Below are positions 11,480 to 23,299 of a stretch of DNA of 64,000 nt, one piece after another. A program made the position numbers and the translations under genes. The notes under the pieces were generated by a model, which made no database searches, was not told the DNA's origin, and was given only the letters and a program-made list of their open reading frames with translations. Source of the DNA: Pelargonium x hortorum (taxonomy: Eukaryota > Streptophyta > Magnoliopsida > Geraniales > Geraniaceae); assembly GCA_036897525.1 (NCBI GenBank), contig JAYMTJ010000024.1:1-64000 (forward strand). Reading direction: 5' to 3'. Positions within the stretch are counted from its first letter, which is position 1. Each line of letters opens with the position of its first letter.

Positions 11480-14400
11480 AACCCTAAGGGAAAGCCAATG
11501 CATTAAATGCCTTTCTTAGAAGCCCAAAACTCAAACTGGGTATAAAAAAAAATCTGTATAACAAGAGAAGTGTTCTCGCTTTATAAAAAAATAGCAAGGA
11601 ACTCGGAACTCCGGTTTCATATTCTAATATCTACTTACCTGGCAATTGAGTACCCGTGGTAAAAAAAAAGGCGCCTTATTACTTGAACATATCCATCCAC
11701 TTAGAAATGAAATACCTTAAGTTACCCTAAGTAAAGACTCTGGTTACTACTTGCTTTGCTAACTTTTTAGACAAAAGATAGCTTTAATATTGTTTACTCT
11801 ATTTCAATTTAAGCGAGTCTCCTCTTGGCTTTAGAAAGAAATAAAGACACATATCAGCGAGCACCCTATTTATTGAAATTCTCCTTCCTTTGTTTGTACT
11901 AAAACTTCAATATCACGGCAAGGCTTAATCTATTTCATTCCCGGGAATAATACGGACTCCATTTACATTTAAAGTCAACTTACCTACCCTTAACTAAAAT
12001 AAAACAGAAAAAGCATATTACTATAATGAATTGGTGGAACCTGGGGACTCCTTTCACGGAGTTGACATACTTAGAAAAGACTACCTAAATGCTCTAAGCT
12101 TTCCCTCCCTATAATTAATTTGATTTTGGACATAACAAGACTTTAACTAATTAGTCATACCTCTTGTATGTAACAGTTTAATGGCCTTTAATTTAATAAA
12201 CTAATACTAAAGCGGATTCTCTCTTCCTTGGTTAGGAGCTTCCTAGAATCTCATCGGAAAGGTCTTAGAGATAATGCTGCAATAGGGCTAACGATAAGCA
12301 CTTCGAGTCATATTTCTTTTTCCACATTACCCGTAACCCGGGACCTAATGCGATAGCTTCAACCGCATAGCATAAAAGTTGGCCTATAACTACTTATAAC
12401 TAGTGAACCCTCATAGGTGAGATAGATGATAATGGCAACCTGTCTATAATACACAATGGGGAAGTTCTATAAGATACGACTGCGGCTAGCTAAAAAAGGG
12501 AGGTTCCTTTGAGTCTAAATTCCTTTTAGAGGTTTGTATTGAGGAAGTCTAGAAAGGTTAGGATTCTAAGAACATTCTGGTGTGAAAATGAAGAGGGACA
12601 CCAGGTGCCCTTACAATTGAGCATATAAGCTTATACCTGGGATTAATTATGGCTTCGAAATAGGAAACTTATGAATCAAGTATAATAGTACATAACTATA
12701 TAAATTACCTACAGATAAATTAAGTTATAATAGATAAGTCCTGGGTTACTTTGAAGCTATTAAAAGTTCTCATAATAAATAGGATATAAAATCCCCGGAT
12801 CCTCCTTACCTTAAGTTAGATTAGAGAAAAGGGGTTAAAATAACCGAATATGAAACTGAGGTACTCTTTTAGGCTCTAATACTCGTACACAGATTTTTAA
12901 AAGGATAAAAAAGGGTTTTGCTGTAATTCTACAACCTTAAATTTGTAGAGCTAGGGTATGATAGGAGGTTTTCTATATCTGCTGCTACACTATACTGAAA
13001 AAATACAAGCGTTACTCGTTGTACGAGTCTCAAGGGATTTTGTACTATTAAAAAAAATCCTGTTATGTTAGTAAATACAGCCAGGGTCTAAAATAAAATG
13101 CAAGAAGGTAATAAAAAAGCAGGGCTAAAAAGGGGGACTTTAACTCCTTTAAGTTGACGTAATACTTATAGAATACCTGCACATTATTCAGAAACCAAAG
13201 CAAATATAATAAAAAAGTTCTGGTTGACTAAGTTCCAGCCAAAAAAAAGGAGAGATTCATATTTATAAAAGAAGAAAATTTTAAAGAAAGAAAAACCAAA
13301 GAAGCAAAGTGTAGTATAACCCCCTCTGTGAGAGTCTTCTTTACAGGAGCTATACTATATAAAGATTCAAGAATACTAAGTTTATCCAAGGTTAATAACT
13401 ACCTATTAAGTTTAGGTGAAGGGAAGTTTCACTCATTTTACGAAGATTGAAACATTGTAACTATTATAGTCAATTTTTAAGTTCTAAGTGCCGGAGCCTA
13501 GTAAACTCGGTACAAGTTCTTAAGAGGGTTTTATTAGGTTTAGGACTGTATCTTAAACTCAGTTTACAAGGAGAGGTTTTCGTTTTATAACCACTCTAGC
13601 TAGTTTAAGGGTTCCTCGGGGGCCCTGCTAATCCTGTATTACTCTGACAGATTTTCCTGTTTAGTCCGGATTCTAGGGGTACTGGTTTTGCGAGGACATA
13701 GTCACATACGAAGTTACAAGAAATTCTTTAGTAAGATATATTTCCTTCTTTGTGAATAATCATATTAAGAGAAGTATTGCCGTCGCAGCTCTAGAAGGGT
13801 TCTCGCAGAGTTCGTATAGCAGATTTAGTTACAGTTATCCTTTAGTCTTGACCTTGGCTTATGTCCTATGCCTTTCATTTTGTTTCAAAGCCTAAGCCTA
13901 GTAACAGGAAGTCGGGTCCTTTTAAAACCAGTGTAGTGTAACCCGCGGATAAAGAATTTTTCTCAACTTCACTGCTTTGTTATAGAGACACTTAACCTCC
14001 TTCTAATTTTAGGTTCTTTTAAGTTACTTCTCTCTAGAGCAAAAGAGCAAATCCCAAAAAGAATCTAGAGTGTCCAAAATAACTGCAACAGGGTCTTCTG
14101 AAAATGAATAAGAAAAAATCCATATATTTAGAGTAGCTGCTTCTTTCAATTTAGGAGGCTGCGGTATAAGAATTTTTTTGACAAGAAACGCCAACAAGAG
14201 CTACTTTGAAGCAATACTAAAGGCTTAAGCTCTTTCAAGACTAAAATCTCGGCTTTCTCAGGACGGAATAAATACTTAAATTATGAAGTTACAAGTAACC
14301 TTTTGTAGCGATTTATTTTCTTAAAAAAGGCATATAATAGACTTCTGTAGCTAATAGTTTTTTGGAGTACCTTTGCATTTTGAGGTAAGATTTCTTTCTG

Positions 14401-17400
14401 ATATAATTCAAATTCAAAGTCTTTCTAGCTCGTTAATTTTTCATTTTTCACCTTGTCAGGGATATGGATATATAGGGTTCGATATATCTACCCGTTAGAA
14501 CATAAATGTCGTACTTCTAGCTATGCTTTTTTTGACAAGAAATAAACCGGGAAATCTCCGAGAAAATAGGATGCAATACTAAGGGAACTCCAGAAAGAAA
14601 TACCTTAAGTACTCTAATAAAAACTCATAACAAGTTCAGTGACTAGTTCAAAAGAGCTCTTGCTCTGGTCGAAGGTGGGATTCTTATTCCTGGCTTATTA
14701 GTTCTTATAGTAAGTAAAGCAGCCCAGATGCCCTAGAGTCTTGCTAATTTTAAGTCTTTAAACAAGAGTTTACCTACGGGTAAGGCTCGTAAGAAGTGTA
14801 GTATGCATAAGAAACAAGTGAAGAAGCCGTTTTATGGGATTAGATTTTTATTTTGCTCTGTTACTGTACTTTGGTTAAAATGTTTTAAGGGAATAATAGG
14901 TAGAGAGATTTATCGGTCTTAATATAGTACGCGAATTGACCTTTAGTAGCTGTGTTAAAAATGAGTATAAGTGTTATCTAGGAGAGTTCCCCTTTTTTTT
15001 CGAAAAAGTACTGGAACACCAATAACAATTAAGTCTCTAGTTCCTCTATTAATTAAGAGAAAAGAACCCTCAAAATAAAATGAAATTTTGGGATATAGGA
15101 AACCTACAAAAAAATGTTATTCTATTTCACTAGAAAATACTTACCCCCTTTTTTATAAGGGGATCCTCTTGTCTTGCTTAATTCAAAAATTAATAAATAG
15201 TAGCCTTTTTTACGCCGCTTACTTGCTTACTTAGACGGGTAATCCTGTAAAGAGAATTTAGGTTTGCAACTAAAATTCTTAGAGGAGCTCAGTTCGAATT
15301 GAATGAATGGATTAGGTTCGGAAGTCAATTCTCTTTCCTTGATGCAGCCACAAAAAAAAAGGCTCGTGAAGTTAGAACCGGTCTTTCGTTTAGACTTAAG
15401 TGACTTAGAATCAGAGTTTGCTCGGTGAATAAATGAGTTCTAGTTCATGAAGTTTCTATCTTCAGAATGTTTCTAATGAGAGTCTTTGGTGTTATTTGTG
15501 GGTTGGTTAAGTTTAAATACTTTTGTTTAATCAGAAATCAGATAGGAAAGAATTTAAAAAAGTAAGGGTCTACATAACAGGGATATTCCTTTCTAAACGA
15601 ACAGAGAGTTTACTTTTAGTCTAAGTGACTCTGGGATTTCCTATATTTCATTTGTTTTATGCCATAAATAAAGAAAGAATCAATCTATAGGATTAAAGAG
15701 AAAGAAAGGGATTCCTTCTAAAGTACTAATAATTAGGAGTCGGAATTCTTGTAAATAGGAGGAAGTCCTCTATTTCTGCACTAAGAAACTTTTTTGAAAA
15801 TTGTACGAAACGAAGCTGGGTATTTACGAAGAAACTCATATATTCAAATTGAGATTTGTTAGTAGAATAAAATAAGGCCCTGTGAATAAATAGAATTTCC
15901 TTTTTTCTGTAGTATTGGGACTTAAAATGTACTAAAATCTGGGTACTAATTCTTTTTTAAATTAAAAAAAGTCCTGGAGGTTTCATAAGCTTCGCAAGGC
16001 AAGTCTTTATCTAGGGTTATTAGAAAAGAGGTCTGCCGGTGCTTCAATTAGTCTAAGATTAGGAATAGATAAGGTATAGCAAAAAGACTTTGGTTGCTAA
16101 AACCAGTACTCTTTATTATATTCCAGTATATGCCCTAACTATTTCCGGAGGACTTATTCGCCAAGCGCAAGAAAAGGTTAATTTGGGCTTTTATTTAATT
16201 AAAAAGGGCGCTAAATATGTCTTTACTGGGATTCCTTATTAGTATTAATTAGTTCCTGCGGGCAAGCTCTAGGCAGATATTCAGAGTTACACAGAGTAAA
16301 GTAAGGGAGCTTAGAAAAGCCCATATTAAGTATTAAGGAGTATTCTTAAGACTAACCATATCCAACTTCTTTCAAAGTACTAATCGCCCATGTGGATCCT
16401 TATTCTAATTAGTTTAGTTAGACAAATTCTCAATATACGAAAATTTACACAAAATCCACTTGTACCTCTATAAAATAGAGTTAGTTCACAAGATTTATCA
16501 CACCCCTAAAAAGTAAGCTAAACCAGAAATTAATTCTTTGACTAATAAAGGTTGTACCTGTTCTGAAATCAGAAATTTGGTACATAATCACTAGACAAAA
16601 AAATAGAATTAATCCTAAAAAAAAGCTACGTCTATTGCCGGCCTATTACGACTTAACTTTATAAGCATAACTGCCATTTGATTGAGGTGAGGATATAAGT
16701 AGGGTTTTAAGGAGAATAAATACACTTAGGAGCTTCTCTGGTGCTTTTGCGATTGAGTCTTTTTATAACATTAAGAATTGCAACTAAGAGGGTCTAGAAA
16801 AATGAAACGGCTTCTTTCTTTCTCGGGTTTATAAACAACAAAACTTTTATATATTTACTTTCGTAGACTTATCGATACTGTGCCCCTTTTTTCAGCAACT
16901 TTCAACTTTTATTTGAAATAAACAAAGTAACTATAAAGGGTCTAATAATTGAATAGGGTCTCGCAGACGTATTACTCCTTCTAGTATTAGAATAGAAACC
17001 TTACTAAAATTTAGAACACCTAAAAACTCTGACTAAGGTATGTGAATCTAAGTAGGATCCCTTATAAAAAGAAAAAAAGCTGTACTCGTCAACAAGCCCT
17101 ATATTGAGTCTATCACACCTAAAGCATCACTTACCGGAATTTAAGGTTAACCCCCTTCCAATCTTCCTGGGGATTTCCTTTCTATAGAAGCTACGCGAAC
17201 AAAGGAGAACTCGATTTAAGACTTCCTAGTCCGTAGATCGTATATTCTCAAGGGAAACTCCTTTGTATAGTAACTAGTTTAGGTATACCCCCTATTTTTT
17301 TGAGTTGAGCTGCAGCACTAATCTAATATAATACCTGGGTAATATTTCCTAAGAAACAAAGCGCCCTCTTTTGTTAGAGGATTCAGTTTCGGGGGCTTTC

Positions 17401-18200
17401 TAATATAGTAAACTTCCCAATTAAATGTTCGCTATTTAAGAGTAAGGCCCATAAACTACAGAGATAATAATAGCTAGAGTTACAACCCCGGGTATTCTCA
17501 AGAGTCACAATAGACGTATCAGTATCGGTAGTCTACGCAAATAGTTTGATTTTTGTAGTTTTTTTTAGTAATGAACCCACTCGTCCAATACGAACCTTCT
17601 AAGTATAAGGTTTTTTCTTTCTAACAAGTCCTCTAGTTGTTAACACTTTTTTGGAGTTACTAGTGGGTCTCTTTCTATTATCTTAATTCTATACGTATGC
17701 ATAGGATATAAAGAGGTAATCTGAAAGAAATTTACTGAGTTGTAGTGTAGTATCCCGGTCTAATCTTTAATCTTAAAAAATTTATATGAAACTGTTTCCT
17801 TAGATGACAAAAAAGAAAGATTTGGAACAGGCGAGGTGCATAATTTGCGATATATGATTTTCTAACTAAATCTTACAGAAACTCAGAGTCAATATTATGG
17901 GGCTGCTTAAAAATGCCCTTATTTGGGAGTAACCTAGGATATAGATTCCTCAGGAAAGGTATTAAGATCAAACTCTTGTGAATCAAGTTAAAGGCATTCC
18001 TATTCTATAATTCTATAAATATAAAGGGAACGTTTTTTCTTCATGTCTTCATGCTTGTTTTAGGATCCCAAAGTACAAAGAAAATTCTGAATTCTAAAGC
18101 ATAGTGAAAGGTTCCAAGGCCATCGGGAGGCCAAATGAAAATATAGGAAATTGGGTGTTTTTTGTGAGCTAAGATATTATAAGAGTTTATGCCCTTGAGA
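11480..18200. other. AT-rich non-coding stretch
   Basis: No open frame, RNA gene or clear repeat unit is supported apart from one weak family C copy near 14.8 kb. The stretch has many A/T runs, dense stops in all frames, and GGATCC or near matches inside short palindromes, for example at 12.8, 15.2, 16.4 and 17.1 kb. Confidence 0.55.
14745..14890. repeat. Family C repeat, weak copy 2
   Basis: TGGGATTAGA (14835-14844) is followed by TGTTACTGTACTT-type sequence and an AAATGTTTTAAG block at the spacing seen in copies 1 and 3. A purine-rich TAAGGCTCGTAAGAAG tract precedes it. The AACCC half of the core and the GGCTAAAG end are lost or diverged. Confidence 0.35.
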
Positions 18201-18229
18201 AAGTACTTATTATTTATTTGGTAAAGAGA

Positions 18230-20690
18230 ATCGGTTTCAAAGATGTAGCTATGTCCATACCATAAAAGGATCCAAGATGGAAATGTTTGAGCTGTCGGGT
18301 AATCTCAAGTGAGATAAAGGCTGATCTTGTATCTGGAACCTCTAGTCTATCTGTAAAACTAGGCAATTCCGCAGAAGTTTATCCGTTAAAATTAGAAATT
18401 GATCCAGAAGATTAATAAAGTAGCAAGCTTGCGAAATCTCTGGTTTGGTTCTTAAGTGCTTAAGGTTCTGTCCCTTCACTAATGAAGAACCTTAGAAAGA
18501 CAAATACAAAAGAAAACAAGAATAGAATATCTTTCTTACTAACTTACTAGTATAGATACTCTCTACCTACTCATGCAACACCAATACACTAACTAAGAAA
18601 GTATACATTATAGCCCTTCCTATACTAACTAGTACGAGTAGGGAGAGTAAGACATTATTAGCTACAACAGGTATAGCCCTAAGCATAAGAAAGCCCATAA
18701 GACAGATATAGCAGCTACAGGCCCATGTAGTATAGCTCAGAATATGAAGAGTACAACAAGTACAAGTCTAACAAGTAAGGTAAGAAGAAGAATCTCAAAT
18801 CTATTGATCTCAAGTCAACCTCAGTCTTGTTCTGGGATCTTGGTTGAAGGCCCACATTGCGGCAAACCATAGCCTTTGATTGATAGTGCTTCTAAGTCAG
18901 GGTAAAGAATTGCCCGTTTGAGAGTTGAAATGCCCAGCCAGTCAGCCCTGGGTTCCCCGTTTGACCCCTTCTCATCCATCTTGATTTGATTTTATCAAAT
19001 TGCTTAGAATTAGGGAGTAGCAGATAGGTTTCCCCCTTCCAAAAAGTCTAATAGTCTAACTTTCTTTTTTATTCAAAGGAGAGAGGATATAGCCCTGTCA
19101 AAGTGTCCCAAAATCTCTTATATGTTATATGGGTAGTTCCCATTCCCAAGAATCAAGACTAAGAAGAAAGCCTTTCCGCTAAGAGCATCCAACTAACTAG
19201 GAAGCTTTTCATCAGTCTTGTTAGATTTAGACAGTGTTTTTGATACTCTTTCAGTCTGACTTTGCCTTCATTCAGACTCAGTTTGACGAATGTCAGTTCT
19301 TCTACAATCTAGGTCTACCAAAGTCTCTTACACTTTGTTATTTATTCACCTTCACTTTGAAATAGGAGAAAAGCTACGAATCTTATATATACTAATCAAG
19401 TCTACTCTACTAAGCACCCTTTCAATTTATAGAACATTTTCTAAGGAATTTCAGAAAGCTATAAAGAAATATGAACTAAGAAAGCCTTTTCCTTTTTCTT
19501 TTAGACTCGAAAGTTCCTTTTTGAAAGTAAACTCACTCTTTCTACTATAATAGCGCCTCGCAGTCTTTCAGTCTTTTTTAGAAAACAGAGAGAACCTCAA
19601 GCCTTCCCAACTGCATATGTTTCATACTCATACTCAACTTCCTGGACTCTCAACTGCAAAGGATATACCTGCCCTACGTCTTCTTGATGCCGCTTTATTC
19701 TATCTCTTTAGAGGCATTCCCTTCACTTCCCAGGGGCTGCCAACAAGCAGAACACGAGTCCACCCCGTATTCACTTTCAAACTCTTCCTTATACAAACTG
19801 AAACCAATTCCAACGGAAAAGCCTCACTCTTAAGAAAAAGACCTAACACAAGTCAATTCGATTGAGTAAGCTCCCTGTTTTGCTTTGACCTTTTTTCAAC
19901 TTATATAGCACTCTAATTAGAAAGAACTTCTTAGAACCTAGCAAAAGTCAAAGAGATTCCTGAATCGATAAGCTCTACTTCCCAGACCTATAAATAAAGA
20001 GGAGAGAAAGAAAGTTCCGTCTACTAAGGAATCTAAGGTAGCCAACCCGTTTTCCTTAGTTTCTAACACTATAACCAAGTAACACGGACGATTTGAACCC
20101 GCCTGATCCAAAGTACTCGCGTGCTACCTTTTAGAAAGAGAATAGAACAAAGACTCGAACCCAGGTTTACCACTTCCAGCTGGGGTTGCTCTACCAAACA
20201 CTCATGGAGAGAAGAAAGTCTACGAGAATTCAAGGTATGCTATTATGTAATGCAATTTCATTCAATCTATTCTATTCACAAGGTAATGCAGAAAGGTAAT
20301 GTATATTACATCTCTTACAATTTCATTCTATCTAATCTATCTAAGGTCTTTCTATCAGTCAAGAAAGAAGTAGAGTGAACTAGATCCAAATTTAGGGTTG
20401 CTCAAGCCCTAATCTAGATGCTTTCACTCAGTCTTAGTCATCAAATCTCATTAGATTCTGAGATTTTCACCCACGACCCTACTTTTTCCAAAAATGGGAT
20501 GCTTTTGTTAGCTAAAATCCGGGTTCTTCATTTTACCGTAGTCGAAATCTGACAACCGAAATTTGAGCATTCTCCTCTATGGGATCTCAATTTGATACCC
20601 CAAAAACTAGAAAAAAGTAGGTAAGATTTAGATTTCGGGAAAAGTCCTCGAACTGCTTTTCCCTTGTATAGGGGCTCAGAAGAAATTGAA
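18230..20690. other. Mixed-composition stretch without recognised genes
   Basis: This holds a purine-rich low-complexity tract (18640-18790) like those in the array downstream, and more complex sequence near 18.8-19.0 kb. Two consecutive plus-strand open frames (19290-19550 and 19617-19865, 86 and 82 codons) resemble nothing I know and are chance-length. A tRNA-like remnant on the minus strand at 20141-20215 lies just before the array. Confidence 0.4.
20141..20215 (-). pseudogene. tRNA-like remnant, identity unclear
   Basis: On the minus strand, TTTGGTAGAGC looks like the right half of a D arm, and CTGGGTTCGAGTCTTTG looks like a decayed TΨC arm, at a spacing fit for a tRNA. The anticodon stem does not pair well in any register I tried, and CCAGCTGG, a palindrome, sits where the loop should be. 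No amino acid can be assigned. Confidence 0.3.
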
Positions 20691-21013
20691 AAATTCTATT
20701 TTGTATAACTAGGATTTATCATTCATTTTGACTATCTCCTGCTCCTATCTTCTCTAACCTCTCAATCGATAAGCTACAAAACCCATTGAAGAAGAAGCCT
20801 TATCCTTATAACACTAACAAAAGAAAACAAGACTATCTATCTCTATAACTACTACAATAAGAGTGGTAATACGTTAGCTATGGGTATCATGAAGAAGAAT
20901 ACAAGTACAAGTAAGTCAACTAAAGGGCAGGGTACAAAGACTAAGACAGTGAAGTCAAAGATTTAGTAACAAGTCAGTCAGTTAGGTCAGAATCCGTTAA
21001 GCCAAGTAGGTCT

Positions 21014-21170
21014 GCAGTAGAAGTAGCTGATGTGTATTCCTGTTACCCTTTATGCACTACAATTACATTGCAATGACCTCCGTCACTTGAAGGTTTAGTA
21101 GGAGAGAGACTATCCAATACAACTAAGGAACTATCTTCTCTACCGATAAACACATAGCGCATTGAAGAAG
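21014..21170 (+). repeat. Family A element, copy 1
   Basis: Shared blocks in order are a GCACTACAATTACATTG segment, a small hairpin GACCTCCG...TGAAGGTT, GAGAGACTATCCAATACAA (near-identical in copy 2), and a terminal hairpin. The terminal stem is CTTCT (21135-21139) with AGAAG (21166-21170), and the loop carries GATAAACACATAGCGCA. A structured RNA or hairpin DNA element is inferred; no known family is recognised. Confidence 0.55.
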
Positions 21171-21509
21171 TACAACTAGACCTACTATCTCTTACTAACT
21201 AACTGGTATACCCTATTACACTAGTATAAGTATACCTGTATTACCCTATTGCCCTATTACCTACAACAAGGAATGCCTAGCTTACGTACCTGCTTCCCCT
21301 GCTAGGTCTATTCCTTTAAGCTTAAGAGTCTAGCTACTCCTTCTGCTATAGCGTCTGCCTATGCCTTTGCTCCTGCTTCTTCTTATTCTTCGAATCCTAA
21401 TAAAATAAAGTAAAGAACAAATTAAGCCAAGTAAGTCAATGAAATAAGAGTATAAGAATGAAAGAGCAGCAGCAGTTAAGTCAGCTAAGTCAGAAGAAGC
21501 ATAAGTTGC

Positions 21510-21664
21510 TGTTGTTAGTGGTAGGTGTGCACGCCTTGCTTACTATAATTACTTCAATACAATATAACCTCTACAACTGGAAGGTTCACTCGGTAACAGA
21601 GAGACTATCCAATACAAACTAGGTTCACACCCTCCTTAGCGATAAAGACATAACACAAGAGGGG
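21510..21664 (+). repeat. Family A element, copy 2
   Basis: Best preserved in the array. It has AACCTCTACAACTGGAAGGTT-like inner hairpin sequence, GAGAGACTATCCAATACAAA shared with copy 1, and a terminal stem CCCTC (21630-21634) with GAGGG (21659-21663). The loop carries GATAAAGACATAACACA. The stem sequence differs from copy 1 but remains fully paired. Confidence 0.6.
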
Positions 21665-22100
21665 TATACCTAGAAAGAACATACTACTATAACTACTTAA
21701 CAACTATACTCTGACTTCTCATAGCTACAACAATTATACTGCCTATCTGCATCCCCTATCCTCTACTAGCTATACATGCCTACCAACTACTACAATAAGG
21801 AAGTCTTCCCTGCTTCCACTATCACCCCTATACGATAGATAAGTTCGTTATGGCTACTAGGATAGGTCAAGCTCCTATCGCTCCTACAACAGCTATGTCT
21901 CTTAATCCTGCTATGATGTCTCACTCCGGTTACTGCCTCTTCTAAAGCTAGTACTAGTACTCTTACAAGGGTACAGAAGAATCCTAACCCACTAGAATAC
22001 AAATACAGGAATACAGAATCATAACTCAAACAACAAAGAAATACAAATACAAGAAGTCAAAGAAACAGAAGTTGGTATCGCTGTCTCCTGTGCTATCTCA

Positions 22101-22139
22101 ACTATTACTATTACTATTACTATTACTATTACTATTACT
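22101..22139. repeat. ACTATT microsatellite
   Basis: About 6.5 perfect copies of the hexamer ACTATT. It lies in the pyrimidine-rich part of a unit of the 20.7-23.3 kb array. The minus-strand open frame running through it reads an artificial Val-Ile repeat and is not a gene. Confidence 0.95.
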
Positions 22140-22384
22140 GCCCCTACTCCTCCTACTAAGTCCAATATCCAGAGAATAGAATGAATACAGAATCTAAGTC
22201 TATGAAAGAAGAGTACAGAGATAAAGGCTGCAAGAAGAGGAAGAGTATAGGTAGTACAGCTCCCCAAAGAACTAAGAAAGCTTAGAATAAGAGGAGAGGT
22301 ATAGATCTAGCAAAGAGTACAAATACAAAGAAGCCTAAGAAGAAGCAAGCAACCCAGCTAGGTCAGTAGAAGTTCAGTCAGTGT

Positions 22385-22490
22385 TTGCTGTTGTGTACTC
22401 GTATTATCCAGTCTACTCTATAACATACTATAACGATAACCTGGTGGATTCCTCACTTCGAGTTGCAAGATTCATCTTTCATTTATCTAT
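22385..22490 (+). repeat. Family A element, weak copy 3
   Basis: Recognised by the preceding GTCAGTGTTTGCTGTTGTG link and a TCTACTCTATAACATACTATAACGA-type body followed by a CGATAACCTGG segment. The terminal hairpin with the GATAA...GC-CA loop is not preserved, so this is the least certain member. Confidence 0.3.
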
Positions 22491-23143
22491 CTAACTAGCT
22501 AGGGGGTTCTGAGTCCTTGCTATAAAGGATAAAAGCTTCCCACTCCAAATCAAGCAAAAAGCGTATATTTGAAAGGGATTTTGAGGAGTTTGAGTACTTT
22601 TGGATGTAGAGGAAATCTTACCTTTTTTGGGAGTTGAATACCGATTCTATATACAAATCGGGTTTTATTGATTTTCCACGTAGGGTGATCCTACTTTTTG
22701 AAACTTAATAACAAATTTGCAAGACCCTAGCTACTATATATCTAAGGCTCTATCCTACTTATAAAGACCCTTGGCATTGGGGGATATACCTTATACATGC
22801 AATAAACACTAAAACAATACTGTCTATAATCTATAAACTATACTATAGGAAACCTACTCTTATTATATCTCTTATAAAACCCAGTATACCTACCCTACTA
22901 TAGAATAAAGAATCCCTATTCCTGGCTCCCCTGCCCTAGTAGCTCCTACTCTTAGGTATAGCTTAGCTCTTACTACTCCTTCTGTTACCTCTATAACAAC
23001 TCCTAAGAAACCTAATACAAAGAAGAAGGCGCATAAGAATAAAAGGAGTACAAAGAATATAAAATAGAACAAGTCAATTAAAACAAGAAAGAAAAACTAA
23101 GTCAAAGCAAAGAAAGAAGAATAAAGCAATTAAGAAGCATGTA

Positions 23144-23292
23144 TTGTTAGTGCTGTCTCATGTGCACTCTTTACTAAACTATATACTATAGCAACCTTCC
23201 TCCGTTACACTGCAGTCAGTAGGATAGACTAACTCCTGCTTCTACTAGGCTAACCCCTCTCTATGCTCTATGGATAAACAAATAACTGAGGA
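23144..23292 (+). repeat. Family A element, copy 4
   Basis: The GTTAGTGCTGTCTCATGTGCAC link matches copy 2 (GTTAGTGGTAGGTGTGCAC) with a few changes. The body has GCAACCTTCCTCCGTTAC, close to the 34.9 kb copy. The terminal hairpin is shorter: CCTC (23256-23259) pairs with GAGG (23288-23291) around a loop containing GATAAACAAATAACT. Confidence 0.45.
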
Positions 23293-23299
23293 AGATACC

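Noticed and set aside
22019-22267. Minus-strand open frame with a Val-Ile repeat
   Set aside because: The repeat is the translation of the ACTATT microsatellite.
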